The notes below the pieces were generated by a model, which did not search any database, was not told where the DNA came from, and was given only the letters and a program-made list of their open reading frames with translations. A DNA stretch of 64,000 nucleotides from Paraflavitalea sp966211765 (GTDB taxonomy: Bacteria; Bacteroidota; Bacteroidia; Chitinophagales; Chitinophagaceae): positions 186,001 through 250,000 of the forward strand of contig CBIHOV010000001.1 in the NCBI GenBank assembly GCA_966211765.1, written 5' to 3'. Shown in pieces: positions 1 through 7,336 of this stretch (position 1 is the stretch's first letter; the number at the start of each line of letters is the position of its first letter). Made by a program: the position numbers and the translations under genes.

Positions 1-1407
1 GATGGGGTGTACCACCAGGGTGAGGTCTTTGTGTTGATGGGTGATGAGGTAACTCATGTTCTTTTCGATCTCATCTTCCAATAAGAGGGTTGAAGATATT
101 TTGCCGGTGCCGGCACAGGTGGGACAAACCTCTTGTGTATTGATGTTCATCTCCGGCTTCATACGTTGCCGGGTGATTTGCATAATACCAAACTTGGAAA
201 TGGGGAGTACTGCGTGCTTGGCCCTGTCTGGCTTCATGAATTCCTCCATGGCTTCGAGGAGCTTGCGTTTATTATCGGGCAGCTTCATATCGATGAAGTC
301 TACTACGATAATTCCACCCAGATCGCGCAGGCGGAGCTGGCGTGAAATTTCGGCTGCTGCTTCGAGGTTGGTTTCCAAAGCATTTAGCTCCTGGTTATTA
401 CCAACACTTTTATAGCCGCTGTTTACATCTATTACATGCAGCGCTTCGGTATGTTCTATAATAAGATAAGCGCCGCTGGGGAGGTTAACGGTTTTGCCAA
501 AAGCAGCTTTCACTTGTTTGGTTATGCCAAACTGATCAAAGATGGGCAAGCCATTGTTATAAAAGGCTACAATATCGGCCTTTTCAGGGGCGATGCGTTG
601 TATATAACTCCGGGTATCATTGTAGATATTCCGGTCGTTGATCACAATTTTATTGAAGTCTTCATTGAGCAGATCACGCAGGATGCTGGTGGTCTTTGTT
701 TGTTCACTGAGTATTTTAGCAGGAGCCACGGAGCCCTTCAGGTTGTGCTGAATGGCTTTCCATGTTTCTACGAGCATGGAGAGATCTTCATGCAATTCTG
801 CCGTGTTCTTTCCTTCGGCAGCCGTTCGCACGATTACGCCAAAGTTCTTTGGCTTAATTGCTTCCACGATCTTTTGTAGCCGTTTGCGTTCATCGGCGGA
901 GTGGATCTTACGGGAAACAGCAACAATGTCATTGAAGGGAGTGATTACTACAAACCTGCCTGGTAAAGATATTTCACAACTGAGGCGGGGGCCTTTGGCT
1001 GCAATAGGTTCTTTGAGGATCTGAACCAGAATATTGGGTTTACCGCTAAGTACTTCATTGATCTTGCCAGTTTTAATGATCTCGGGTTCTACCTGGAAGG
1101 AGCCGAAATCAAAATCTTTTTCGCTATGATCATTGATGGCCTGCTGGGTAAATTTCAATAAGGAGCGGGCATAGGGACTAAGATCGGTATAATGAAGGAA
1201 TGCATCCTTTTCGAAGCCTACATCTACAAATGCAGCATTGAGGCCAGGAATCAATTTTTTCACCTTACCTAGATAGAGATCACCCACGGCAAAACTGGCA
1301 TCAGTTTTTTCATGATGCAATTCTACCAGCTTCTTATCCTCTAATAGGGCAATCTCTACGCCCTGAGGTGTAGCGTTTATAATAAGTTCCTTATTCAATC
1401 GTAACAT
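1..1407 (-). CDS. rng: Ribonuclease G/E family protein, C-terminus beyond window
   Basis: Endoribonuclease of the RNase E/G family, acting in rRNA processing and mRNA turnover. Reading the minus strand from ATG at 1407 gives 469 codons with no stop before the window edge, so the C-terminal end is missing. An S1-like RNA-binding segment starts near residue 40 (VGDLYLGKV). The catalytic Mg-binding aspartates are visible as IDVNSG (D327) and VVDFIDM (D370). A Zn-link CPTC motif sits at C428-C431, as in the E. coli family. It is the upstream neighbour of the small basic protein, TPR and HU genes on the same strand. An upstream ATG is in another frame and soon stops, which supports the chosen start. 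Confidence 0.95.
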   Translation of the reverse strand, partial: MLRLNKELIINATPQGVEIALLEDKKLVELHHEKTDASFAVGDLYLGKVKKLIPGLNAAFVDVGFEKDAFLHYTDLSPYARSLLKFTQQAINDHSEKDFDFGSFQVEPEIIKTGKINEVLSGKPNILVQILKEPIAAKGPRLSCEISLPGRFVVITPFNDIVAVSRKIHSADERKRLQKIVEAIKPKNFGVIVRTAAEGKNTAELHEDLSMLVETWKAIQHNLKGSVAPAKILSEQTKTTSILRDLLNEDFNKIVINDRNIYNDTRSYIQRIAPEKADIVAFYNNGLPIFDQFGITKQVKAAFGKTVNLPSGAYLIIEHTEALHVIDVNSGYKSVGNNQELNALETNLEAAAEISRQLRLRDLGGIIVVDFIDMKLPDNKRKLLEAMEEFMKPDRAKHAVLPISKFGIMQITRQRMKPEMNINTQEVCPTCAGTGKISSTLLLEDEIEKNMSYLITHQHKDLTLVVHPI

Positions 1408-1544
1408 CTTTTACCGTCTTACCAATCATCACTACAAGGAAGGCGCTGAAGTGGAATTAGTTGTCAAATATCCATTCGGTCAGGGATGCAAGCAGCAGGT
1501 CTGTAAATAAATGACAAATAATAAATCCAGCCAAAGAAGGAAAG

Positions 1545-1566
1545 GGGCCCCGTTTTGACGGGACCC
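1545..1566 (-). terminator. Hairpin downstream of the small basic protein gene
   Basis: On the minus strand, arms GGGTCCCGT and ACGGGGCCC form a 9-bp stem with one G-U pair and a 4-nt loop, followed by a pyrimidine-rich tail (CTTTCCTTCTTT). It lies 20 bp past the stop of the small gene at 1586 and before rng, so it probably ends or attenuates that transcript. The tail is a weak T-run. Confidence 0.5.
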
Positions 1567-1585
1567 GTTGCAAGAAGAGAAAACG

Positions 1586-1681
1586 TTAGCGGTTTTTCTT
1601 CTTATGACGGTTCTTTCTCAATCTCTTTTTACGTTTATGCGTCGCAATCTTATGACGCTTTCTTTTTTTACCACAAGGCAT
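1586..1681 (-). CDS. AURKAIP1/COX24-domain (mS38-like) small basic protein
   Basis: A 31-residue, extremely basic protein that begins MPCGKKRKRHKIATHKRKKR and is almost entirely Lys, Arg and His. I recognise it as the Bacteroidota small protein annotated as AURKAIP1/COX24 domain-containing, related to mitoribosomal mS38; a role as a small-subunit ribosomal protein is inferred from that relationship. It is too short for most ORF cut-offs. It lies between the TPR gene and rng on the same strand, which fits an RNA-metabolism neighbourhood. The start is the only ATG in frame and the stop is TAA at 1586-1588. Composition and the recognisable N-terminus make it a real gene rather than a chance frame. 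Confidence 0.85.
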   Translation of the reverse strand: MPCGKKRKRHKIATHKRKKRLRKNRHKKKNR

Positions 1682-1806
1682 AAAATCCCAATGAATTTGG
1701 TTAAATAATAATTTTTAATACACTTTTTCCTTTCAGCGCTTCTTCAGCGATGCCGTTCCGGATCATAAATCCCAGGGGATTTAACTCAGCGCAGCTCAGG
1801 AAAGGT

Positions 1807-2646
1807 TTATTTCTTCAATAAGTTAATACGTTCGTCGATGTCTTTGATAAAACCTGGATCTTTCAGGAGCTTCTTACCAGCTGTGTACCACTTAATGGCA
1901 TTGGCTTTGTCTCCTTTCCGTTCGCAGGCATCTGCCAGCATCAAAATGGCTTCCAGGTTTGCAGGTTCGTGTTCTGCTACCTTGGTTAACCGCTCAATGG
2001 CTTTGTCCAATTGACCTGAAACGATACCGCCCATACCCAGCATAAATTGTGCATACATATTATGCGGATCCCGGTCGGCAACATCGCGGATCATCTGAAT
2101 TCCCTGCATTGGGTTGTCGCTAATACCTCCAAGGAGGTAGCAACTTCCCAGCCCGATCTTAAGGGAATCATTGGCCGGATCTAATTGTAAAGCCTTCTCA
2201 AACAACTCTTTGGCTTCTAGCGCCATCCATCTTTTCAGGGCGGGTTCTTCCTGTCGGCGAACCCCATCTAAATAGAATTGGGCAGCAAAGGTGAGGTTTT
2301 TTTGAGAATTTTCCAATTTAGCCGCTTTCCCAGTATACCAGGCATAAGGAAGGAGCAAATGAGCAGAGTCTCTCCAGAAGTCTGCCAGCTGCCTGAATAC
2401 TTTGATTTGCTGATCTTTTACATCACCGCGAACAACAGCAGTTTCAAGCTTACTTACGTATGCCTGTTGGGATGGAGAAAGCTTCTGGCGGGATGCCGCC
2501 AGAATGGTTTCAATGTCTAACTGACCTGCAGCAGATGCTGCTGCAGGTATAGTTTTATCTTTCGGGGGGATTGTTCTGCCAAAGAAATAGACCAGGCAAA
2601 GCAGAATTACTCCGCTGCCTACTAAGATCATCTGCTGCTTTTTCAC
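1807..2646 (-). CDS. Membrane-anchored tetratricopeptide repeat protein
   Basis: A 279-residue protein with an N-terminal hydrophobic segment at about residues 6-24 (signal anchor) followed by a helical region. Residues ~150-275 carry TPR-like repeats, for example AKELFEKALQLDPANDSLKIG and the helices around QLDKAIERLTKVAEHEPANL. TPRs are protein-interaction scaffolds; no catalytic motif is visible, so the partner and process are unknown. It sits between HU and the small mS38-like gene on one strand, an arrangement I associate with Bacteroidota genomes. The likely topology is one inner-membrane anchor with the repeats in the periplasm. A specific function cannot be read from the sequence. Confidence 0.85.
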   Translation of the reverse strand: MKKQQMILVGSGVILLCLVYFFGRTIPPKDKTIPAAASAAGQLDIETILAASRQKLSPSQQAYVSKLETAVVRGDVKDQQIKVFRQLADFWRDSAHLLLPYAWYTGKAAKLENSQKNLTFAAQFYLDGVRRQEEPALKRWMALEAKELFEKALQLDPANDSLKIGLGSCYLLGGISDNPMQGIQMIRDVADRDPHNMYAQFMLGMGGIVSGQLDKAIERLTKVAEHEPANLEAILMLADACERKGDKANAIKWYTAGKKLLKDPGFIKDIDERINLLKK

Positions 2647-2676
2647 GTATCAGTGTAAATTTAGTGAGCAGCAAAT

Positions 2677-2997
2677 TTACATTTCATCGTCGGGGTTTGG
2701 TTGATCTGCTTTGACAGATTGTAATTTTTTAACTTCTGCCACAAATTCTTTGGCAGGTTTAAATGCAGGAATGTAATGTTCAGGGATGTGTACCGCAATG
2801 TTTTTCTTAATGTTGCGGCCGATTTTGGCAGCTCGCTTTTTGGTAATAAAGCTGCCAAACCCACGAATGTAGATGTTTTCTCCTTGGGATAAGGTATCTT
2901 TCACTTCCTTGAACATGGTCTCCAGCGTAACCAAAACATCAACCTTGGGAATACCTGTTTTTTCAGATATTTGGTTAACGAGGTCTGCCTTTCTCAT
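2677..2997 (-). CDS. HU-family DNA-binding protein
   Basis: Nucleoid protein of the HU/IHF family: a dimer that binds and bends DNA. The 106 residues begin MRKADLVNQISEKTGIPK, the typical first helices of HU. The beta-arm region includes NIYIRGFGSFITKKRAA and the helix PAFKPAKEFVAEV. A short acidic tail (QPNPDDEM) extends beyond the ~90-residue core. The gene runs divergently from mutY across about 200 bp that must hold both promoters, and its stop is 30 bp before the TPR gene, so the two may be co-transcribed. IHF-like behaviour cannot be excluded, but the sequence is closer to single-subunit HU. Confidence 0.93.
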   Translation of the reverse strand: MRKADLVNQISEKTGIPKVDVLVTLETMFKEVKDTLSQGENIYIRGFGSFITKKRAAKIGRNIKKNIAVHIPEHYIPAFKPAKEFVAEVKKLQSVKADQPNPDDEM

Positions 2998-3200
2998 GTC
3001 GATGAATTTTTAACGGGTTTTCAAAAATTATTTACTTTAAACGGCAACCGGCACAAAATCAATTCTTTACTCAAATTAAATGTTAATTCGCACATTTGCA
3101 AGAAAAGGTCTAAATAATTGATATTGAGGGGCATCAATTTTCATGCCGGGTTGTATTTAACCTATCTCATTATCAGAAAGTTATATATTCAATATTTACC

Positions 3201-4271
3201 ATGAAACCAACGTTCACTGAAAAGCTTCTGGAGTGGAATAATGCCCAAAATACGCGTTCCATGCCCTGGAAAGGAGAAAAGGATCCTTACAAAATATGGC
3301 TAAGTGAGATCATTCTGCAACAAACGAGGGTAGAACAGGGATTAGCGTATTATGAAAAATTCATTGCTACTTTTCCTACTATACAACAACTTGCCAAAGC
3401 CCCTGAAAAGAAAGTATTTAAGTTGTGGGAAGGATTGGGTTATTATACACGTTGCAGAAACCTGATTGCTACTGCACAGAAAGTTGTAAAAGAATATAAA
3501 GGGAAATTTCCAGGCACTTATGATGAAATAAAAGAATTAAAAGGAATTGGTCCTTATACGGCAGCTGCCATTGCTTCTTTTGCTTTTAATGAACCCAGGG
3601 CTGTTGTGGATGGTAATGTACAACGGGTTATAGCGCGTTACTTCGGAATATCCACACCTATTGATACTACACCGGGAAAAAAGTTATACCAGGAACTGGC
3701 AACAGCCATGCTTGATACAGAACAGCCGGGTGCTTATAATCAGGCCATCATGGATCTTGGAGCTGTAATCTGTAAACCGCAAAACCCCTTATGCTCTATT
3801 TGCCCGCAACAAGCCGATTGTGAAGCTTTTAAACACGATCTTGTAAAACAGTTGCCTGTAAAGGAAAAGAGCCTTAAGAAAAAAGAGCGGTGGTTCTATT
3901 ATTTCATTATTCAGTATCAAAGTAAGTTCTACATACGGCAGCGGACGGATAAAGATATCTGGCAAGACCTGCATGAGTTTGTATTGTACGAAGTTGATAC
4001 GCCTGTTCAATCAATCTTCCAGGACCTGCCCTTTTTAAAAGAGCTGTTTGCCAAACAGTCATATTCGGTCAGTCATATTAGTAAAGTTTATCATCAGCAA
4101 CTCACACACCAACTAATCCATGGGCAGTTTATAACTATCACCACGGTTAAACCTGTGGCAGCGCTGAAGGGCTATGTATTGATTGATAAAAAGCAACTAA
4201 AACAGCATGCTTTTCCACGGATCATTAATACTTTCCTTGAGGAAAAATCTTCACTGGCACAGTTATTTTAA
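3201..4271 (+). CDS. mutY: A/G-specific adenine glycosylase MutY
   Basis: DNA repair glycosylase that removes adenine mispaired with 8-oxoguanine. The 356 residues carry the full signature: WLSEIILQQTRV with the catalytic Glu at E36, the helix-hairpin-helix LKGIGPYTAAAIASF at about 113-127, catalytic Asp D137 in VVDGNVQRV, and the 4Fe-4S loop with C191, C198, C201 and C207. The C-terminal part (~225-350) corresponds to the NUDIX-like 8-oxoG recognition domain, more divergent as usual. It is first in the mutY-ssb-gldE-gldD series, a gene order widely conserved in Bacteroidota. A near-consensus -7 box (CACATTTG, one mismatch) lies at 3091. Confidence 0.97.
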   Translation: MKPTFTEKLLEWNNAQNTRSMPWKGEKDPYKIWLSEIILQQTRVEQGLAYYEKFIATFPTIQQLAKAPEKKVFKLWEGLGYYTRCRNLIATAQKVVKEYKGKFPGTYDEIKELKGIGPYTAAAIASFAFNEPRAVVDGNVQRVIARYFGISTPIDTTPGKKLYQELATAMLDTEQPGAYNQAIMDLGAVICKPQNPLCSICPQQADCEAFKHDLVKQLPVKEKSLKKKERWFYYFIIQYQSKFYIRQRTDKDIWQDLHEFVLYEVDTPVQSIFQDLPFLKELFAKQSYSVSHISKVYHQQLTHQLIHGQFITITTVKPVAALKGYVLIDKKQLKQHAFPRIINTFLEEKSSLAQLF

Positions 4272-4407
4272 TCGTTTGAATGTTATCGGAAATGTCCCTA
4301 TATTAACACTTAGAGTGGCTAAAAAAATGGCATAATATCTATAAAAAAAATTAACTTTAAGAGTAAATAAAACCGGTAGACGATTTCTAACAATAAACTC
4401 ACCATTT

Positions 4408-4851
4408 ATGAGAGGCGTTAACAGGGTTATGCTCATTGGCAATTTAGGAAGAGACCCGGATGTACAGTACCTGGAAGGTAATATTGCAGTAGCAAAGTTT
4501 CCATTGGCCACCACTGAAACATTTAAAGACAGGGCAGGAAAGCTTATTTCTCAAACAGAATGGCACACGGTGGTATTATGGAGAGGATTGGCAGAGCTGG
4601 CCCAAAAATACCTGCACAAAGGAAGTCTGGTCTACATTGAAGGCCGTTTGCGGACACGTAGTTGGGAAGATAAGGAAGGCAACAAGAAATTTGCTACCGA
4701 AGTGGTGGGTGATAACCTCATCATGCTGGATAAGCGGACAGACGGGACCGGCCATCATGGACCCCACAGCAATTCACACGGCGAAAATATCGAAGGATTC
4801 AATGCCGATATTCCCCCCATGGGCGAACCCTCCCAAGACCTACCTTTTTAA
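4408..4851 (+). CDS. ssb: Single-stranded DNA-binding protein
   Basis: SSB protein of replication, recombination and repair. The 147 residues begin MRGVNRVMLIGNLGRDPDV, the conserved first strands of the OB fold, and continue with WHTVVLWRGLAELAQKYLHKG and the RLRTRSWEDKEG strand-loop. A Gly/His/Asn-rich linker (~108-130) leads to the acidic tip DLPF, the usual partner-binding tail (E. coli ends in DDIPF). It lies 136 bp after mutY and before gldE. Length and termini are complete. It is the only SSB in the window; whether it is the sole housekeeping copy cannot be told here. Confidence 0.97.
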   Translation: MRGVNRVMLIGNLGRDPDVQYLEGNIAVAKFPLATTETFKDRAGKLISQTEWHTVVLWRGLAELAQKYLHKGSLVYIEGRLRTRSWEDKEGNKKFATEVVGDNLIMLDKRTDGTGHHGPHSNSHGENIEGFNADIPPMGEPSQDLPF

Positions 4852-4897
4852 ACGCTGATTAAGCGCTGATTTCCGGATTAAAAGGATTTCGCAGATT
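4852..4897. repeat. Degenerate GATT repeat directly after the ssb stop
   Basis: Starting immediately after the ssb stop codon, GATT recurs at 4857, 4868, 4876, 4885 and 4894 (spacings 11, 8, 9, 9) within words such as CGCTGATT and CGCAGATT. The phase is less strict than in the other arrays in this window. It lies upstream of the gldE promoter and has no coding potential that I see. Confidence 0.5.
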
Positions 4898-4995
4898 AAT
4901 GAGCCCTTATTAGACTAATTTCCGCTTTTGGCGGATGCCGGTGGTCAATAAGATTTAATAGGGCTGAAGCGCAATAAAGTCCCTGTAAATCCATT

Positions 4996-5027
4996 TTTGA
5001 TCATTCCAGCCCGTGATAATATTTTTG
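4996..5027 (+). promoter_or_regulatory. Bacteroidota-type promoter for gldE
   Basis: TTTG at 4996-4999, a 20-bp spacer, then TATTTTTG at 5020-5027. This matches the Bacteroidota -33 (TTTG) and -7 (TAnnTTTG) elements exactly with the expected spacing. Transcription would start near 5033, leaving a leader of about 105 nt before the TTG start of gldE. It is the best complete promoter in the window. Confidence 0.7.
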
Positions 5028-5137
5028 CACAAAATTTGTTTATTAGGGGCAGGCCATCAACCTGCCTTTCTGATGCGCCATTTAGAGCACATCGCCGGTC
5101 ATAGTTGATCGATCATTGTTAACAAAAACCAATTGCT

Positions 5138-6481
5138 TTGGATAATTCTTTCCGGTGTTTGTTATTGGGTGAAGTATGGCAGCCCATCCTATTGGCGGTC
5201 AACGTACAAACCACCACTATATTGTCTGCAGTAGTATTGTTCCTGTTGTTGATCTCTTTCTTTATTGCCGGGGCAAAAGTGGCCTTTTTCTCCCTGACCT
5301 ATCGAGACGTTAATATGCTTAAGACAAAGCAGGATTCGGGCTGGAAACGCATTGCCAACCTGCTGGAAGAGCCCAGGACCTTACAGGCTTCCCTTGTAAT
5401 TGCCAATACGCTGATCAATATTGCTATTATTATTCTGGCCAATTTTCTCATCGATCCCATATTTACCTTCAAGCAGGATGGCTGGTTTGTACAATTCCTG
5501 GTATACGCCATCAAGGTATTGGTGATCTGTTCTGTGATCGTTTTGTTTGGTGAGGTATTGCCCAAGGTAAGGGCCAATCAGAACAACCTTCGTTCGGCCT
5601 ATGAATCCTCCTTCCTGGTAGAAGTGATCTACTACATCTTTAAAAGGATGGCAGGTTGGCTCGTGAACCTCTCGGACCGGGTGGAGAAGATATTTGGAGG
5701 TAAAGCCTCCCGTGCCTACACGCAAAAACAACTGGAAGAGGCCATCCGCTCTACTATCCATGAAGAAGAGGAGCAACGTATTCTGGCCGGGATCTATAAG
5801 TTTGCCAATATCACGGTAAAACAGGTTATGCGCACCCGGCTGGATGTACATGGGGTGGAGCACGGTATTAGTTTCAAAAGATTAAAGGATGAGGTGGAGG
5901 AACTGCATTATTCGCGGCTGCCGGTGTATAAAGGGAGCCTGGATGATATCCAGGGCATTATCCATTCCAAGGACCTGATACCCCATCTTAATGAGCCTGA
6001 TAATTTTGATTGGCAAAGCCTGTTGAGGCCGCCCTATTTTGTGCATGAACAGAAGTTTATAGAGGACCTGCTCACAGAATTTCAAACGAAACGGATCCAT
6101 TTTGCAGTGGTGGTTGATGAATTTGGCGGCACCAGTGGCATTATTACCCTGGAAGATATCCTGGAAGAGATCATTGGTGAAATAAAGGACGAGTTTGATG
6201 AAGAGGAATCCGGCAACAAAAAGATAGATGACACGACGTATATTTTTGAAGGCCGTATGATGATCTATGATGCCTGTAGCATTATGAACCTGCCGGCAGA
6301 TACTTTTGACCAGGTAAAAGGGGAAAGTGATTCGCTGGCCGGATTGATCCTGGAACTGGCCGGAGAAATACCCAAGGCCGGGGATATGGTGCCTGTAGGA
6401 GATTTTGAATTTACTATTCTAGAAGTAGACCGTAACCGCATTAAAAAGGTAAAGGTGACCATCAAGCCGGGAACGGTGTAG
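5138..6481 (+). CDS. gldE: Gliding motility-associated protein GldE (CNNM/CorC-type)
   Basis: Inner-membrane protein associated with gliding and type IX secretion in Bacteroidota. The 447 residues show hydrophobic segments at ~28-48, 90-110, 120-145 and near 165 (DUF21/CNNM domain), then a CBS pair at ~215-345 (FANITVKQVMRTRLDV and FAVVVDEFGGTSGIITLEDI) and a CorC/HlyC-type C-terminal domain at ~360-440. The start is a TTG codon; no ATG fits ahead of the first membrane segment, and the reading frame begins just there. A strong promoter lies at 4996-5027. It is followed by gldD, as expected for this family. A transport substrate is not established from sequence. Confidence 0.93.
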   Translation: MDNSFRCLLLGEVWQPILLAVNVQTTTILSAVVLFLLLISFFIAGAKVAFFSLTYRDVNMLKTKQDSGWKRIANLLEEPRTLQASLVIANTLINIAIIILANFLIDPIFTFKQDGWFVQFLVYAIKVLVICSVIVLFGEVLPKVRANQNNLRSAYESSFLVEVIYYIFKRMAGWLVNLSDRVEKIFGGKASRAYTQKQLEEAIRSTIHEEEEQRILAGIYKFANITVKQVMRTRLDVHGVEHGISFKRLKDEVEELHYSRLPVYKGSLDDIQGIIHSKDLIPHLNEPDNFDWQSLLRPPYFVHEQKFIEDLLTEFQTKRIHFAVVVDEFGGTSGIITLEDILEEIIGEIKDEFDEEESGNKKIDDTTYIFEGRMMIYDACSIMNLPADTFDQVKGESDSLAGLILELAGEIPKAGDMVPVGDFEFTILEVDRNRIKKVKVTIKPGTV

Positions 6482-6483
6482 TG

Positions 6484-6518
6484 GTGAATTGGGAATAGAC
6501 AGTAGTGAATGGGTGGCT
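6484..6518. repeat. Degenerate 7-bp phased array after gldE
   Basis: Three bases after the gldE stop, 7-bp units run in phase: GTGAATT at 6484, GGGAATA at 6491, GACAGTA at 6498 and GTGAATG at 6505, with a weak fifth unit at 6512. Each begins with G and most carry GAAT at positions 3-6. The region is not part of a gene. Confidence 0.5.
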
Positions 6519-6588
6519 GCTGTACCTGCAATAGTTATTTGTGTGGTTGAGCAAGGTGCTTTCGATGATCACTGTATTAAAATAAAGT

Positions 6589-7173
6589 ATGAAGAACAGA
6601 TCCTTTTTGTGTTTCCTGATTATATGTTTCCTGGTTGCCTGTAACAGTGAATATACCATTAAACGAAGAGGATATTATAAAATAGACTTTCCCGCACATC
6701 AATACCAATTGTTTGACCAGCCTGGTTATCCTTATACTTTTGAATATCCTGTATATGCCAGGGTAGTGAAGGATACTACTTTCTTTGATGGAAAGCCTGA
6801 AAATGATTACTGGATCAACATTGACTTTCCACAGTTCGATGCCAAGGTTTACATGAGCTATAAAGAGGTGGGCAAGAATAACCTCACCAAGCTGGTGAAT
6901 GATGCTTTTGAAATGACGAACAAGCACACTTCAAAAGCTACGGAAATAACTGATTCTGCTATCAGAACTCCCAATGGCGTCAGCGGCCTGTTTTTTAATG
7001 TGGGGGGCAATGCTGCAACGGCCAAGCAGTTTTTTGTGACAGATTCTGTACGGCATTTCCTGCGGGGCGCATTATATTTTGATGCTACCCCCAATGAAGA
7101 TTCCCTCGCTATTGTGAACGATTTTCTCCAGGAAGATATGAGGCACCTGATCAATTCGCTTCGGTGGAAATAA
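6589..7173 (+). CDS. gldD: Gliding motility lipoprotein GldD
   Basis: Lipoprotein of the Bacteroidota gliding machinery. The 194 residues start with a type II signal peptide ending in the lipobox LVAC (Cys at residue 18), followed by the characteristic YTIKRRGYYKIDFPAHQYQL segment. The rest is a soluble domain with repeated Phe/Tyr-rich strands and no known catalytic motif. Its position directly after gldE supports the name. In flavobacteria gldD is required for gliding; whether this organism glides cannot be told here. Gene complete; ATG start at 6589 places the lipobox correctly. Confidence 0.93.
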   Translation: MKNRSFLCFLIICFLVACNSEYTIKRRGYYKIDFPAHQYQLFDQPGYPYTFEYPVYARVVKDTTFFDGKPENDYWINIDFPQFDAKVYMSYKEVGKNNLTKLVNDAFEMTNKHTSKATEITDSAIRTPNGVSGLFFNVGGNAATAKQFFVTDSVRHFLRGALYFDATPNEDSLAIVNDFLQEDMRHLINSLRWK

Positions 7174-7336
7174 GCCCTATTGAACCGCCTGTCTCAATTA
7201 CGGTGGGTTATAGGTGTTTTGGACCCTGGTAATTTATTCTTCAGGCATATGTAGCTGCTGCTTTTTTAGTTCCTTCTTTCTTTTGGCATTCCCGTTAACT
7301 TATTTTATTTTTCGTACTCCTGAACCAACCAAAACT

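Noticed and set aside
1..1024. Plus-strand frames at 56-415, 436-879 and 752-1024
   Set aside because: They are antisense shadows of RNase G.
7214..7336. Upstream extension of the TPR membrane protein
   Set aside because: It would place a hydrophobic stretch before a complete signal peptide beginning at 7337.
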